Notes under the pieces: generated by a model
Seen by the model: only the letters and a program-made list of their open reading frames with translations
What the model was told of the DNA's origin: nothing
Databases searched by the model: none
From: Mannheimia bovis
GTDB taxonomy: Bacteria > Pseudomonadota > Gammaproteobacteria > Enterobacterales > Pasteurellaceae
DNA: 64,000 nucleotides
NCBI RefSeq assembly: GCF_014541205.1
Contig: NZ_CP061280.1
Location: forward strand, 1,194,798-1,258,797
Reading direction: 5' to 3'
Shown: positions 18,122-27,148 of the stretch, piece after piece
Numbering within the stretch: the stretch's first letter is position 1
Layout of the letters: the number at the start of each line of letters is the position of its first letter
Translations under genes and position numbers: made by a program

Positions 18122-20761
18122 CTAGCCTGTATTTCGCATACCTGCTGCGATACCTGTGATGGTAATCATCAAGGCTTGCTCAAGTTCAGGATCAACATTT
18201 TCGCCTTGACTACGAATGCGGTGCAATAATTCCACCTGTAGTAAGTTGAGCGGATCTGTGTACACGTTACGGAGTGCAATGGATTCAGCAATCCAAGGTA
18301 AATCTGCCATTAATTGACCGTCGTGAGCAAGGGCGAGTACGGTTTTGAGATCGGCTTGTAATTGCGTGCGTAGTGCTTTTCCTAAACGGTGCAAGTTTGG
18401 ATCAACTAAACGTTGATCGTAATATTCCGCCAACCAAACGTCGGCTTTACTAAATACCATCTCAAGCATTCCAATACGTGTTGAGAAGAAAGGCCATTCA
18501 TTACACATCTCTTTTAATAGTTTTTCATCGCCTTCGTCAATGAGTTGCTGCAATGCTTGCCCCGCACCTAACCAAGCAGGGAGCATTAGGCGGTTTTGCA
18601 TCCAAGCGAAAATCCACGGGATAGCTCTTAAGCTTTCAACGCCACCTTTTGGATTACGTTTTGCCGGGCGTGAGCCAAGCGGTAAGCGAGAAAGCTCTTG
18701 CTCTGGCGTTGCCGCTCTGAAATATGGTACGAAATCAGCTTCACCACGTACCATATCACGGTAAATTTGGCAGGAAATTTCCGAGCCTTTTGCTAATACA
18801 TCTCGCCACTCTTGTTTCGGCTCTGGTGGAGGGAAAATATTCGCTTCTAAAATCGCACTAGCGTAAAGCTCTAAACTTTCTACTGCCACAGCCGGTAATC
18901 CTAATTTAAAGCGGATCATTTCGCCTTGCTCGGTTACTCGTAAACCATTTTTCAGTGAACGAGGAGGTTGAGAGAGTAGAGCAGCGTGAGCCGGAGCTCC
19001 GCCACGTCCGATAGTCCCACCACGCCCGTGAAACAGAGTAAGTTCAATATTGTATTTTTCACATAAATTGACTAACGCTTCTTGAGCTCGATATTGTGCC
19101 CAGCCGGCGGCTAACATTCCTGCGTCTTTGGCAGAATCGGAATAGCCAATCATAATCATCTGGTAATTATTGATAATGCCACGATACCAGCCGATATTAA
19201 ATAAATCGGTCATCACTTTTTCACTGTGATCTAAATCGCCGAGAGTTTCAAATAGTGGTGCAACAGGAATAGTGAATTTGCAGCCGGCTTCTTTGAGCAA
19301 TAAATGCACTGCTAGAACGTCTGAGGCTTCACGAGCCATTGAAATCACATAAGCAGAAATTACGCCTTCAGGTTGCTCTGCTACGATTTTACAAGTATCT
19401 AGCACCTCTTTGGTTTCAGGGCTTGGTGTCCAGTTATGTGGAATTAATGGGCGGCGAGAGGTAAGCTCACGCACTAAGAAGGCTTGTTTATCATCTTCTG
19501 TCCAATGCGAGTAATCACCTAAGCCGATATAGCGAGTGATTTCTGCAATCGCCATTTCGTGACGAGTACTTTCTTGGCGAATATCTAAGCGTGATAACCC
19601 TAAACCAAAGCATCTAACTCGGCGTAAGCAATCAAGTAATGCACCATTTGCGATAATTCGCATACCACAAGCTTGTAAGGATTCATAACAGTCAAATAGA
19701 GGCTGCCAGAGTTGATCATCTGAAGTTAAAATTTCAGCTTCATCAATAGTTGAGATTTTATCTTCTAAGAGTTCTGCGTAGTAAATTTCGGTATTAGCCA
19801 ATTTCTGGCGTAATGCTTTCAGTACCACACGATAAGGCTCTAAATGCTCGCCATATTTTGCACGAAAGTCTGGGGTACATTGTGTAATAGAGAGCTCTTC
19901 GGTGAGCTGTTTAATATCTTCCAAGAATAACTCAGCCGCTTTCCAACGATTCATTCTTAATACACGGCGAGTGGTTTCAGCGGTTACAAACGGATTACCA
20001 TCACGATCGCCACCCATCCAAGAAGAAAAACGAACAGGAGCAAGGCTAACAGGATATTGTACTCCAAAGTGTTTTTCTAAATAGAAATTGAGTTGGCGGC
20101 AGAACTCAGGCACAGCAGTCCACAAGCTGTTTTCAATGACTGCCATACCGCCTTTGGCTTCATCAACAGGTGTTGGGCGTTGAGTTCTAATTTCATTGGT
20201 GTGCCAAGCTAGAGCAATCAGCTGCATTAAACGGCGTTTGATTTTATAACTTTCTGCTTCAGTTAAGTCATTATGTTCTAAAAGATCTAAACATTTATTG
20301 ATTTCAACGTGTTTGTGTCCAAGTGAACGGCGAGTTACTTCCGTAGGATGAGCTGTTAGCACTAAATCAATCATTAGGCTTTCAACCGTTTTAATCACTT
20401 TTTCAACAGGAATATCTTGTGATTTTAAGCGAATAAAAAGTGAATCTAATGAACGGCTACCCAAAGACGTATCAGTATGGTGGCGAGAAACTGTTTGATG
20501 CTGCTCCGCAATATTGGTCAAATTTAAAAAATGACTAAAAGCACGAGCAACAGGTAATACATCATCATTAGAAATATTGGCTAATTTATCTAATAATTGC
20601 TTACGGGCTGTTTCATCTCCGGAACGTGAATTTCTGGATAAAACGCGAATACTCTCAATTAAATCAAGAATATAGTCGCCTTGTGCATCACGAATAGTTT
20701 CGCCTAAAAATTCCCCTAACATTTGAATATTATGATGTATGCTTGAATATGGCTGATTCAT
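18122..20761 (-). CDS. ppc: Phosphoenolpyruvate carboxylase
   Basis: An 879-residue cytoplasmic enzyme that carboxylates phosphoenolpyruvate to oxaloacetate, the main anaplerotic CO2-fixing step in capnophilic Pasteurellaceae. Visible signatures are [13 protein letters not shown] with the catalytic His, the [13 protein letters not shown] loop, [13 protein letters not shown] and [15 protein letters not shown]. The C-terminus ends [12 protein letters not shown], as usual. The length is normal (E. coli 883). It is transcribed alone, divergently from the FKBP isomerase gene across a 172-base spacer. Confidence 0.97.
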   Translation of the reverse strand: MNQPYSSIHHNIQMLGEFLGETIRDAQGDYILDLIESIRVLSRNSRSGDETARKQLLDKLANISNDDVLPVARAFSHFLNLTNIAEQHQTVSRHHTDTSLGSRSLDSLFIRLKSQDIPVEKVIKTVESLMIDLVLTAHPTEVTRRSLGHKHVEINKCLDLLEHNDLTEAESYKIKRRLMQLIALAWHTNEIRTQRPTPVDEAKGGMAVIENSLWTAVPEFCRQLNFYLEKHFGVQYPVSLAPVRFSSWMGGDRDGNPFVTAETTRRVLRMNRWKAAELFLEDIKQLTEELSITQCTPDFRAKYGEHLEPYRVVLKALRQKLANTEIYYAELLEDKISTIDEAEILTSDDQLWQPLFDCYESLQACGMRIIANGALLDCLRRVRCFGLGLSRLDIRQESTRHEMAIAEITRYIGLGDYSHWTEDDKQAFLVRELTSRRPLIPHNWTPSPETKEVLDTCKIVAEQPEGVISAYVISMAREASDVLAVHLLLKEAGCKFTIPVAPLFETLGDLDHSEKVMTDLFNIGWYRGIINNYQMIMIGYSDSAKDAGMLAAGWAQYRAQEALVNLCEKYNIELTLFHGRGGTIGRGGAPAHAALLSQPPRSLKNGLRVTEQGEMIRFKLGLPAVAVESLELYASAILEANIFPPPEPKQEWRDVLAKGSEISCQIYRDMVRGEADFVPYFRAATPEQELSRLPLGSRPAKRNPKGGVESLRAIPWIFAWMQNRLMLPAWLGAGQALQQLIDEGDEKLLKEMCNEWPFFSTRIGMLEMVFSKADVWLAEYYDQRLVDPNLHRLGKALRTQLQADLKTVLALAHDGQLMADLPWIAESIALRNVYTDPLNLLQVELLHRIRSQGENVDPELEQALMITITGIAAGMRNTG

Positions 20762-20933
20762 AAAAATTTCCTATGGTAAACATAAATTTAATTAAGTCTA
20801 AATATGCCTAAAATAGGTAGAAATAGCAAATAGATTTAATTAAAAATTTGAATTAAATGATCAAAAACAAAAAAATTGTTGTCTAATCTGCAATTAACAA
20901 CTAAATGTCTTTTTATCATAAGAGAGGAATCAG

Positions 20934-21344
20934 ATGAAAATGATGAAATCATTTTATACTTTTAGTTTAGCATTATTAATTGGCGGAGTGAGTTTACCTG
21001 CTGCCGTTTCAGCTAATCAAAGTTATCAAACTACGGAACAAGGCTTGCAATATAAAGTGATTAAAGCAAGCAATGGCAAAAAGCCGAGCATCAATGATGA
21101 TGTGGAAATTCGTTTTAAATCTTATAACGAGAAAGGCGAGTCATTTGAAGGCACGCTGAATAATGTTCCTGTAATTTTACCTGTGCGAGATATGTTCCCG
21201 GGACTTCAACAAAGTTTGATGCTGATGCCGGTAGGTTCAGTTTATGAATTTAATATTCCTAAACATTTAGGCTACCAAGAAGAGGGAAGTAAAGCTAAAA
21301 AGCCTGTGTTATATCGTATAGAATTATTAAGAATTAATCCTTAG
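20934..21344 (+). CDS. Short secreted FKBP-type peptidyl-prolyl isomerase
   Basis: A 136-residue protein with a signal peptide (about 1-27, LLIGGVSLPAAVSA) and one FKBP domain: TTEQGLQYKVIKASNGKKP, then VEIRFKSYNEKGESFEGT, FPGLQQSLMLMPVGSVYEFNIPKHLGY, and a strand VLYRIELLRINP. Periplasmic FkpA/Mip proteins have the same domain order but carry an extra N-terminal dimerisation helix of about 100 residues, which is missing here. Some active-site aromatics of FKBP look replaced (Y-x-G of the classic VHYTG is FKSYN here), so activity may be low or chaperone-like. GAGAGGAA gives a clear ribosome binding site. It is monocistronic. Confidence 0.8.
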   Translation: MKMMKSFYTFSLALLIGGVSLPAAVSANQSYQTTEQGLQYKVIKASNGKKPSINDDVEIRFKSYNEKGESFEGTLNNVPVILPVRDMFPGLQQSLMLMPVGSVYEFNIPKHLGYQEEGSKAKKPVLYRIELLRINP

Positions 21345-21356
21345 TTTTAATAATAA

Positions 21357-21402
21357 ACAAGCGGTCAAATTTGTAATATTTTTTGCAAATTTGACCGCTC
21401 GT
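21357..21402. terminator. Uptake-signal inverted repeat between convergent genes
   Basis: ACAAGCGGTCAAATTTG (21357-21373) pairs with CAAATTTGACCGCTCGT (21386-21402) with one mismatch. The second arm has a decayed uptake core (ACCGCTCGT), yet 16 of 17 pairs remain, consistent with the stem being kept for termination. Confidence 0.75.
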
Positions 21403-21438
21403 ATTTTGTGCTATTCCTATATCGGAACTGAAGTGGAA

Positions 21439-22305
21439 TTACCAGCTTCCACCGGCACCGCCACCGCCTGATGAGCCGCCACCGAAGCTATCGCCACTGC
21501 CGAAACTACCGCCAAAGCCGCCGGAGTCTCTGCCAAATCCACCACCTAGACCGCCGCCGAAGCCACCACCAAATCCACCTGAGTGTCTGCCGAAACCGCC
21601 ACTTCTGCGTTGGCTTTCCCTTAGCACTTTTCCTAATTGATCCATTGAGCTTGGGCTAATGTAAGTATTATCGCGTGGGCGGAATATGAGGAAGATCACC
21701 ATTCCTGCAAAGAGGAAAAAGAGTAATCCGTCAATATCATCAAATGCTTCTTGAGCTTCTTCGCCATAACTTGCATAAGGGGCATATTCGCCGTTAATGG
21801 CTGCCATAATAGCTGATAATCCACGGGCAATCCCTGCTGCATATTGATCTTGTTTGAAGAATGGGGTGATGTCATTTCGAATGATACTTGATGCAATGGC
21901 ATCCGGCAATGCACCCTCTAACCCTCGCCCAGTTGCAATAAAGAGTTTGCGATCATTTTTGGCGATCAGTAATAAAACCCCGTTGTTTTCGTTGTTTTTG
22001 CTACGCCCAATTCCCCATTTATTAAATAGAGTGTGTGCATAGGTAGAAACCGCTTCGCCTTCTGTACTTGGTACAATGACGACGGCAATTTGCGAGCTTG
22101 TTTTAGCACGGTTAGCAATTAAGGCATCTTCTAAGGTTCGCCATTCTTGTTGGCTTAGCGTGTTTTTAGTGTAGTCCGTGATGTAATAAAACGGCTTTGG
22201 CGGCTCGGGATAAGTTACCGCCACTGCATTTACGCTAAATACTGCCAGTAGAACGAATAACAAGCGGTCAAAAAAGTGAGAAATTTTGCAAATAGATTTC
22301 ATCAT
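21439..22305 (-). CDS. TPM-domain membrane protein with Gly-rich tail (YgcG-like)
   Basis: A 288-residue protein: signal peptide (about 1-28), a TPM domain (about 35-180; TLSQQEWRTLEDALIA, then GVLLLIAKNDRKLFIATGRGLEG), one membrane helix (GLLFFLFAGMVIFLIF) and a low-complexity C-terminus of Gly, Ser and Phe (about 230-288). This is the usual layout of YgcG-type proteins, where the TPM domain faces the periplasm. Its first four bases overlap the stop of the preceding TPM gene, and lemA lies upstream, so the three form one minus-strand operon. The molecular role of LemA/YgcG modules is not settled; TPM domains have been linked to photosystem repair in plants and chloride-dependent hydrolase-like folds elsewhere. 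Confidence 0.85.
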   Translation of the reverse strand: MMKSICKISHFFDRLLFVLLAVFSVNAVAVTYPEPPKPFYYITDYTKNTLSQQEWRTLEDALIANRAKTSSQIAVVIVPSTEGEAVSTYAHTLFNKWGIGRSKNNENNGVLLLIAKNDRKLFIATGRGLEGALPDAIASSIIRNDITPFFKQDQYAAGIARGLSAIMAAINGEYAPYASYGEEAQEAFDDIDGLLFFLFAGMVIFLIFRPRDNTYISPSSMDQLGKVLRESQRRSGGFGRHSGGFGGGFGGGLGGGFGRDSGGFGGSFGSGDSFGGGSSGGGGAGGSW

Positions 22306-22760
22306 TTTATTACCACCTCATTAGACAACTCGTTTTGATCATTTTCTTGATAAGGGAAATAATGGGCTAATGGCTCTTCCACAATTTTAATGGCATCACA
22401 AATTGCTTGAGTATAATTACCATTTTGGCAATCAAGACACATTGCTTGATAGATTTTTTGCCAAAAATCATCGCCTACTTTTTGATGAATACCTTCATCG
22501 CCAATTACTGCAACATAGTGAGGTTTAAATGAGAGATAAATCAACACACCATTACGTTGTGCGGTTTCTCGCATTTTGAGTTCATCAAATAGTTGATTTG
22601 CACGCACCATAGCCGCATTTTGCATTTCCTCGATCTTAGCTTTTCGCTCCACTACCACACGCAATTCCGCAGAAGTACACTGCTCTAAATGATAGATTGC
22701 TTGTTCGATAAGTTTAGTATCAATAGGTAATTGATTAGAAAGAAAAGAAAATAATCCCAT
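22302..22760 (-). CDS. Second TPM-domain protein
   Basis: A 152-residue protein with a single TPM domain and no signal peptide or evident membrane helix. TSAELRVVVERKAKIEEMQ and RNGVLIYLSFKPHYVAVIGDEGIHQKVGDDFW are the recognisable parts. It lies between lemA and the YgcG-like gene, overlapping the latter by four bases (ATGA), which implies translational coupling. Relatives in proteobacterial lemA clusters share this order. Its function is unknown; a cytoplasmic partner of the membrane-bound TPM protein is a guess. The start at 22760 has a good AGGGGA on the minus strand. Confidence 0.8.
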   Translation of the reverse strand: MGLFSFLSNQLPIDTKLIEQAIYHLEQCTSAELRVVVERKAKIEEMQNAAMVRANQLFDELKMRETAQRNGVLIYLSFKPHYVAVIGDEGIHQKVGDDFWQKIYQAMCLDCQNGNYTQAICDAIKIVEEPLAHYFPYQENDQNELSNEVVIK

Positions 22761-22840
22761 TTGATCCCCTTAAAAATAAAGCAATAAGCACCGAATTTGA
22801 AAGAGCTTATTGCTTTAAAATATAGATAATTTAATACAAC

Positions 22841-23425
22841 TTAGTTAAAGTTTACTTGTGGTGCTTTATCCGAGCCTGCTTCAGATTTGAACTGTGGTTT
22901 TGCTTTAAAGCCCATAATCATTGCTGCTAATTTAGTTGGGAATTCACGCACTTGCTTGTTGTATTCTTTCACTTTTTCGTTGAAGTTATTGCGTTCAACG
23001 TTAATGCGGTTTTCTGTACCTTCTAACTGTGCTTGAAGATTTAAGAACGCATCGTGTGCTTTTAACTCAGGGTATTTCTCAACTGAAACCAATAAGCGTG
23101 AAAGGGCAGAGTTTACACCTTGTTGGGCTTCTTGGAATTTCGCCATTTGCTCTTCGGTTGCATTACTTGGGTCAATAGTTACCGCAGTTGCTTTCGCACG
23201 AGCTTCAATCACAGAGGTTAAGGTTTCTTTCTCAAAATTAGCTTGACCTTTTACGGTGTTTACTAGGTTTGGAATTAAATCCGCACGGCGTTGATACGCA
23301 GATTCTACATTACCCCACACAGAGTTGATGTCTTCTTCTGCACGCATTAAATCGTTATATTTTGTTAATGAATAACCGCCAACAGCAAGAACAGCGATTA
23401 ATAAAATCCAAAAAATCTTTTTCAT
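22841..23425 (-). CDS. lemA: LemA family protein
   Basis: A 194-residue protein with one N-terminal membrane anchor (IFWILLIAVLAVGGYSLTKYN) and a long helical bundle. NDLMRAEEDINSVWGNVESAYQRRADLIPNLV is the characteristic LemA segment, and the later AQLEGTENRINVERNNFNEKVKEYN helix agrees. LemA proteins are widespread but their role is unclear; they recur with TPM/YgcG genes, as here, suggesting a shared membrane complex. It is the first gene of the minus-strand lemA-TPM-YgcG operon (81 bases to the next gene) and diverges from the RarD-like permease. Confidence 0.9.
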   Translation of the reverse strand: MKKIFWILLIAVLAVGGYSLTKYNDLMRAEEDINSVWGNVESAYQRRADLIPNLVNTVKGQANFEKETLTSVIEARAKATAVTIDPSNATEEQMAKFQEAQQGVNSALSRLLVSVEKYPELKAHDAFLNLQAQLEGTENRINVERNNFNEKVKEYNKQVREFPTKLAAMIMGFKAKPQFKSEAGSDKAPQVNFN

Positions 23426-23568
23426 TATTAAGTCCTATAAATAAAAGAGAGTGAAAAATTGTGTTTATTGTATAGGTAAATACCTGATATAGCTAGATTA
23501 CTTACAAATTTTTGCATACCATATTAAAAGACAGAGAATTATTTACAAATTTTAATGAGAAAGCCCAT

Positions 23569-24432
23569 ATGCTCAAAGGAATTTTAGCTTCGCTCTCCGC
23601 GAATTTATTATTCGGGATAGTTTATTATTTTGCGATATTGCTTCGCCCGTTAGATGGTGAAGCAATGTTTGGTTTTCGAATAGTCGTTGTTATTCCATTT
23701 ATTTTGCTTGCTATTATATTGTTTAAGCAACACAAGCATTTCTATGGGCTTTTGCAAAAAATTCGTGAAAATCCACCGCTTGTATTGGTTATTTTATTGC
23801 TTGCGTTCAATACAGGTGTACAACTTTGGTTATTTTTATGGGCACCCAATCAAGGGCAGGCGTTGCAAGTTTCGATTGGCTATCTCTTGTTACCGATTGT
23901 GGCAGTTGCACTGGGTAAAATTGTGTTTAAAGAACAGTTCACTCGGCTAAAATGGCTCTCGCTAGGTTTTGCGGTGATTGGTGTTGGTAGCAGTTTGGTT
24001 ACTTCAGGTGCAATTTCTTGGGCAACTTGGGTAGCGGGATTGGGCTATCCGATTTATATTACCCTTCGCCGCTATTTTCAAATCAATAACTTAGCCACAT
24101 TTTTTGTGGAATTAGTGCTGGTGCTTCCTTTCGCTTTGTATTATCTCAGTCAAGTAGAAATGAGCCAAGTTGTAATTGAAAACCCAAATATCTATTTCTA
24201 CCTCGCATTACTCGGTTTAGTGAGCGGTAGTGCTTTTATTCTTTACATTGCCTCCAGTAATTTACTGCCAATTAATGTATTGGGATTACTAGGGTATGTT
24301 GAACCGCTGGTAATGTTACTGATTTCATTTGCTATCGGCGAAACGCTGGATTCCAGCTCCTATATTTTAATGGTCTGCTTGCTGGTTTCGATTGGATTAT
24401 TGAGTTGGGATAGTTTTCGTGAAAGAAAGTGA
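23569..24432 (+). CDS. rarD: RarD-like EamA/DMT-family permease
   Basis: A 287-residue inner-membrane protein with about ten hydrophobic segments in two EamA repeats. LKGILASLSANLLFGIVYYF at the start, GFRIVVVIPF in the region where RarD has its conserved HR motif, and the second-repeat PIYITLRR and GLLGYVEPLVMLLISF place it in the RarD branch of drug/metabolite transporters. The substrate is unknown. ATG at 23569 is favoured because the upstream in-frame TTG (23512) would add residues with no membrane or family character; the ribosome binding site is weak either way. It ends at a terminator shared with the convergent fru operon. Confidence 0.8.
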   Translation: MLKGILASLSANLLFGIVYYFAILLRPLDGEAMFGFRIVVVIPFILLAIILFKQHKHFYGLLQKIRENPPLVLVILLLAFNTGVQLWLFLWAPNQGQALQVSIGYLLLPIVAVALGKIVFKEQFTRLKWLSLGFAVIGVGSSLVTSGAISWATWVAGLGYPIYITLRRYFQINNLATFFVELVLVLPFALYYLSQVEMSQVVIENPNIYFYLALLGLVSGSAFILYIASSNLLPINVLGLLGYVEPLVMLLISFAIGETLDSSSYILMVCLLVSIGLLSWDSFRERK

Positions 24433-24451
24433 ATTTCTATTACATAAAAGT

Positions 24452-24477
24452 AAAAACGGAGCATTAGCTCCGTTTTT
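24452..24477. terminator. Bidirectional terminator between rarD and fruA
   Basis: AAAAACGGAGC pairs with GCTCCGTTTTT around ATTA, with A/T flanks suited to both convergent transcripts. Confidence 0.85.
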
Positions 24478-24487
24478 TGTTCGTAAA

Positions 24488-26146
24488 TTATTCCGCTTTT
24501 TGTTTGATTGTAGCGTAAACCACACCTGTTACTACTGAGCCGATTGCGATTGCAGCTAAATACATTAATGGTTGTGATACAAATGGAATGACGAATAAAC
24601 CACCGTGAGGGGCTTGTAAGGTAATGCCTAAAGCCATTGAAATTGCACCTGCGGTTGCACCTCCTAAGATTGAGCTTAGGATTACACGGATAGGATCTGC
24701 TGCAACAAAAGGTAATGCACCTTCTGAAATAAAGCATAAACCTAGCACAAATGAGGCTTTACCCGCATCACGTTGGTTGGTGTTGAACTTGTTGCGAGCA
24801 ATTAAAGTGGCAATAGCCATACCAATTGGTGGCACCATACCTGCTGCCATTACCGCTGCCATTGGCATATATTGTTGTGAAGCAATTAAGCCCACGCCGA
24901 AGGTATAAGCCGCTTTATTCACCGGACCACCCATATCGGTACACATCATAGTGCCTAGTACAATACCTAAAATGATTGCATTGGTTTGCCCCATTGTGTT
25001 TAACCATTCTACTAATGCGTCCATTAAGGCTTTCACCGGTGGATTAATGAAGTAAATCATTAATAATCCAACAATCGCTGAACCTAATAGCGGTAAAATT
25101 AAAATTGGTTTAAGTGAAGTTAAACTTGGTGGAAGTTGGATTGCACTGTTTAAGAATTTCACTGTATAACCGGCAAGGAAACCCGCTACGATACCGCCTA
25201 AAATCCCAGCTCCGGCTGTGGTTGCCAGCATACCGCCAATTAAACCTACCGCTAAACCCGGGCGGTCAGCAATAGAGAAGGCTACATAGCCTGCGAATAC
25301 GGCAATCATTAAGTGGAATGCTGCACCGCCGCCGATGTCCATTAATGCTTTCGGTAATCCGCCTGCGATGGTTTCATCTTTAAATGCTTCAATACCAAAC
25401 ATAAATGAGATAGCAATTAACAAACCACCTGCAACCACAAGCGGTAACATATGCGAAACGCCTGTCATTAAGTGCTTGTATAAGCCTTTTTTCTCGCCTG
25501 TTGCAGTTTCTGCATTATCAGCTTTTGTTACACCACCTTCGTAAACTTTAGCTTGTGCAAAGGCTTTTTCAAACTCTTGGGCGGTTTTCTTTAAAGCTAA
25601 ACCTGTTGATGTGCGATACATCGGTTTGCCTTTGAATTTCTCTAAATCCACATCAATATCAGCGGCAACGAAAACCAAGTCAGCTGCGGCAATTTCTTGA
25701 GCAGAAATCGGGTTGCCTGCACCCACTTGTCCACGAGTTTCAACTTTCACATTCCAGCCTTGAGCTTTCGCATAGTTTTCAATCGCTTCGGCAGACATAA
25801 AGGTATGAGCCACACCTGTTGGGCAAGCAGTAACTGCAACGATGTTCTTCACGCCTGAAGTAGAAATTGTTGGTGTAGTAGTGGCATTTGCAAAAATTTG
25901 TGCATTTTCGACCGCTTGTTTAATACTAGCTTCAGGTTGAGTAAAGGCTTGCTCTAAATCTAAAATTGCTCCTTTCTTACCTGCTGCTTCTGCGGCGATG
26001 TTATTATCAAATAACACGACAAAATCAGCTTGGTTGGCAGGTACAACATTGTAGCCTTGCTGTTTAGCGGCTGTGCTTAATACTTCATTCACTAAGAAAC
26101 GGCGAGCGTTACCAAGTGTTTGAGGGAAGACAAAAGAAATATTCAT
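24488..26146 (-). CDS. fruA: FruA, fructose PTS enzyme IIBC
   Basis: A 552-residue membrane permease that imports fructose and delivers it as fructose 1-phosphate. The N-terminal ~95 residues form a degenerate IIB' domain, then a true IIB domain with the phosphorylated Cys108 in VAVTACPTGVAHTFMSAEAI, then a IIC domain (about 225-552) with some eight to ten membrane segments and MCTDMGGPVNKAAY. The layout and length match E. coli FruA (563). It is the last gene of fruB-fruK-fruA; a 60-base spacer with a hairpin repeat separates it from fruK. Confidence 0.96.
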   Translation of the reverse strand: MNISFVFPQTLGNARRFLVNEVLSTAAKQQGYNVVPANQADFVVLFDNNIAAEAAGKKGAILDLEQAFTQPEASIKQAVENAQIFANATTTPTISTSGVKNIVAVTACPTGVAHTFMSAEAIENYAKAQGWNVKVETRGQVGAGNPISAQEIAAADLVFVAADIDVDLEKFKGKPMYRTSTGLALKKTAQEFEKAFAQAKVYEGGVTKADNAETATGEKKGLYKHLMTGVSHMLPLVVAGGLLIAISFMFGIEAFKDETIAGGLPKALMDIGGGAAFHLMIAVFAGYVAFSIADRPGLAVGLIGGMLATTAGAGILGGIVAGFLAGYTVKFLNSAIQLPPSLTSLKPILILPLLGSAIVGLLMIYFINPPVKALMDALVEWLNTMGQTNAIILGIVLGTMMCTDMGGPVNKAAYTFGVGLIASQQYMPMAAVMAAGMVPPIGMAIATLIARNKFNTNQRDAGKASFVLGLCFISEGALPFVAADPIRVILSSILGGATAGAISMALGITLQAPHGGLFVIPFVSQPLMYLAAIAIGSVVTGVVYATIKQKAE

Positions 26147-26170
26147 TTGGAGTTCCTATATGTAAATAAA

Positions 26171-26202
26171 ATTCGTTGTAGGACGCACGAAGTACGTCCC
26201 TA
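26171..26202. repeat. Imperfect hairpin repeat between fruK and fruA
   Basis: TAGGACGCACGAAGTACGTCCCTA is an imperfect inverted repeat (GGACG with CGTCC) that is GC-richer than its surroundings. It lies inside the operon, downstream of fruK and just before fruA on the minus strand. It may be a copy of a dispersed palindromic element or an RNA-processing hairpin; only the structure is seen. No second copy was found in this window. Confidence 0.5.
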
Positions 26203-26206
26203 TATT

Positions 26207-27139
26207 TTATAATTCTGTAATTTTTACTTGTTCTGCAAGTGCATCAATCACTTTACGATCTTCCACGCCCACGTTGCTTTGAGCAACTGCATTTGCAGAA
26301 GTTGCCGAAGCAAATTTAAGGATTTGGCTTTTATTCCAATCTTGAGAAAAACCGTAAATCAAACCAGCTACCATTGAATCGCCTGCACCTACGGTACTCA
26401 CCACATTTTCACAACGAGGTGGTTGAGCTTGTAAAACACCTTCATTATTGAGCCAGAGCGAACCTTTTTCACCCATTGAAATAATGACATTTTCAATACC
26501 TTGATTGCGTAACTGTTGGGCTGCATCAATAATCTCTTCGGTTGAGTTTAATGAACGATCAACCAATACTTCAAGTTCTCGGCGGTTTGGTTTGATTAGC
26601 CAAGGGTGAGCGGTTAAACCAGAGGTTAGAGCCGCATTACTTGTATCTAACACCACTTTTAACCCTTGTTGATGTAAAGATTCCAACCACTCGGCAAATT
26701 GTTCTGGATTTACACCGCGAGGAAGAGAGCCACAAACTGCGATTAAGTCAAATTTATCTTTCCATTGGGAAGATTGTGCGACAAAGTTTTCCCAGTTTTG
26801 AGCTGAAATTTCAAAGCCTAAGAAGTTAAGATCGGTTACATCCGCTTCGGTTTCAGTGATTTTTACGTTGATGCGGGTTTTACCCTGAATACGGTAAAAT
26901 TCATCATTTAAACCATTCTGTTTAAACGCATTAACGAAATAGCCTTGATTTTCTTCGCCTAAGAAGCCTGTTACAGCAAGGTTTGTGCCTAAATCCGCAA
27001 GCACTTTTGCCACATTAATACCTTTGCCGGCAGGGTATAAGCCTAAAGTTTCAACGGTATTTACTTCGCCAATTTCAATGCGTTTTAGTCGTCCGACTAA
27101 GTCAAAGGCAGGGTTTAGAGTTACAGTTGCAATACGCAT
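26207..27139 (-). CDS. fruK: 1-phosphofructokinase
   Basis: A 310-residue PfkB-family kinase phosphorylating fructose 1-phosphate to fructose 1,6-bisphosphate. The N-terminal RIATVTLNPAFDLVGRL and the GLYPAGKGINVAKVLADLG substrate loop are typical, as is the C-terminal ATP/anion hole VSTVGAGDSMVAGLIYGF with the catalytic Asp. The length is close to E. coli FruK (312). It is the middle gene of the fru operon, nine bases after fruB, and links PTS uptake to glycolysis. Confidence 0.97.
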   Translation of the reverse strand: MRIATVTLNPAFDLVGRLKRIEIGEVNTVETLGLYPAGKGINVAKVLADLGTNLAVTGFLGEENQGYFVNAFKQNGLNDEFYRIQGKTRINVKITETEADVTDLNFLGFEISAQNWENFVAQSSQWKDKFDLIAVCGSLPRGVNPEQFAEWLESLHQQGLKVVLDTSNAALTSGLTAHPWLIKPNRRELEVLVDRSLNSTEEIIDAAQQLRNQGIENVIISMGEKGSLWLNNEGVLQAQPPRCENVVSTVGAGDSMVAGLIYGFSQDWNKSQILKFASATSANAVAQSNVGVEDRKVIDALAEQVKITEL

Positions 27140-27148
27140 AATTTTTCC

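Noticed and set aside
21471-21659. A His/Arg-rich plus-strand reading frame
   Set aside because: It is the complement of the Gly/Phe-rich tail of the YgcG-like protein and reflects repetitive codons.
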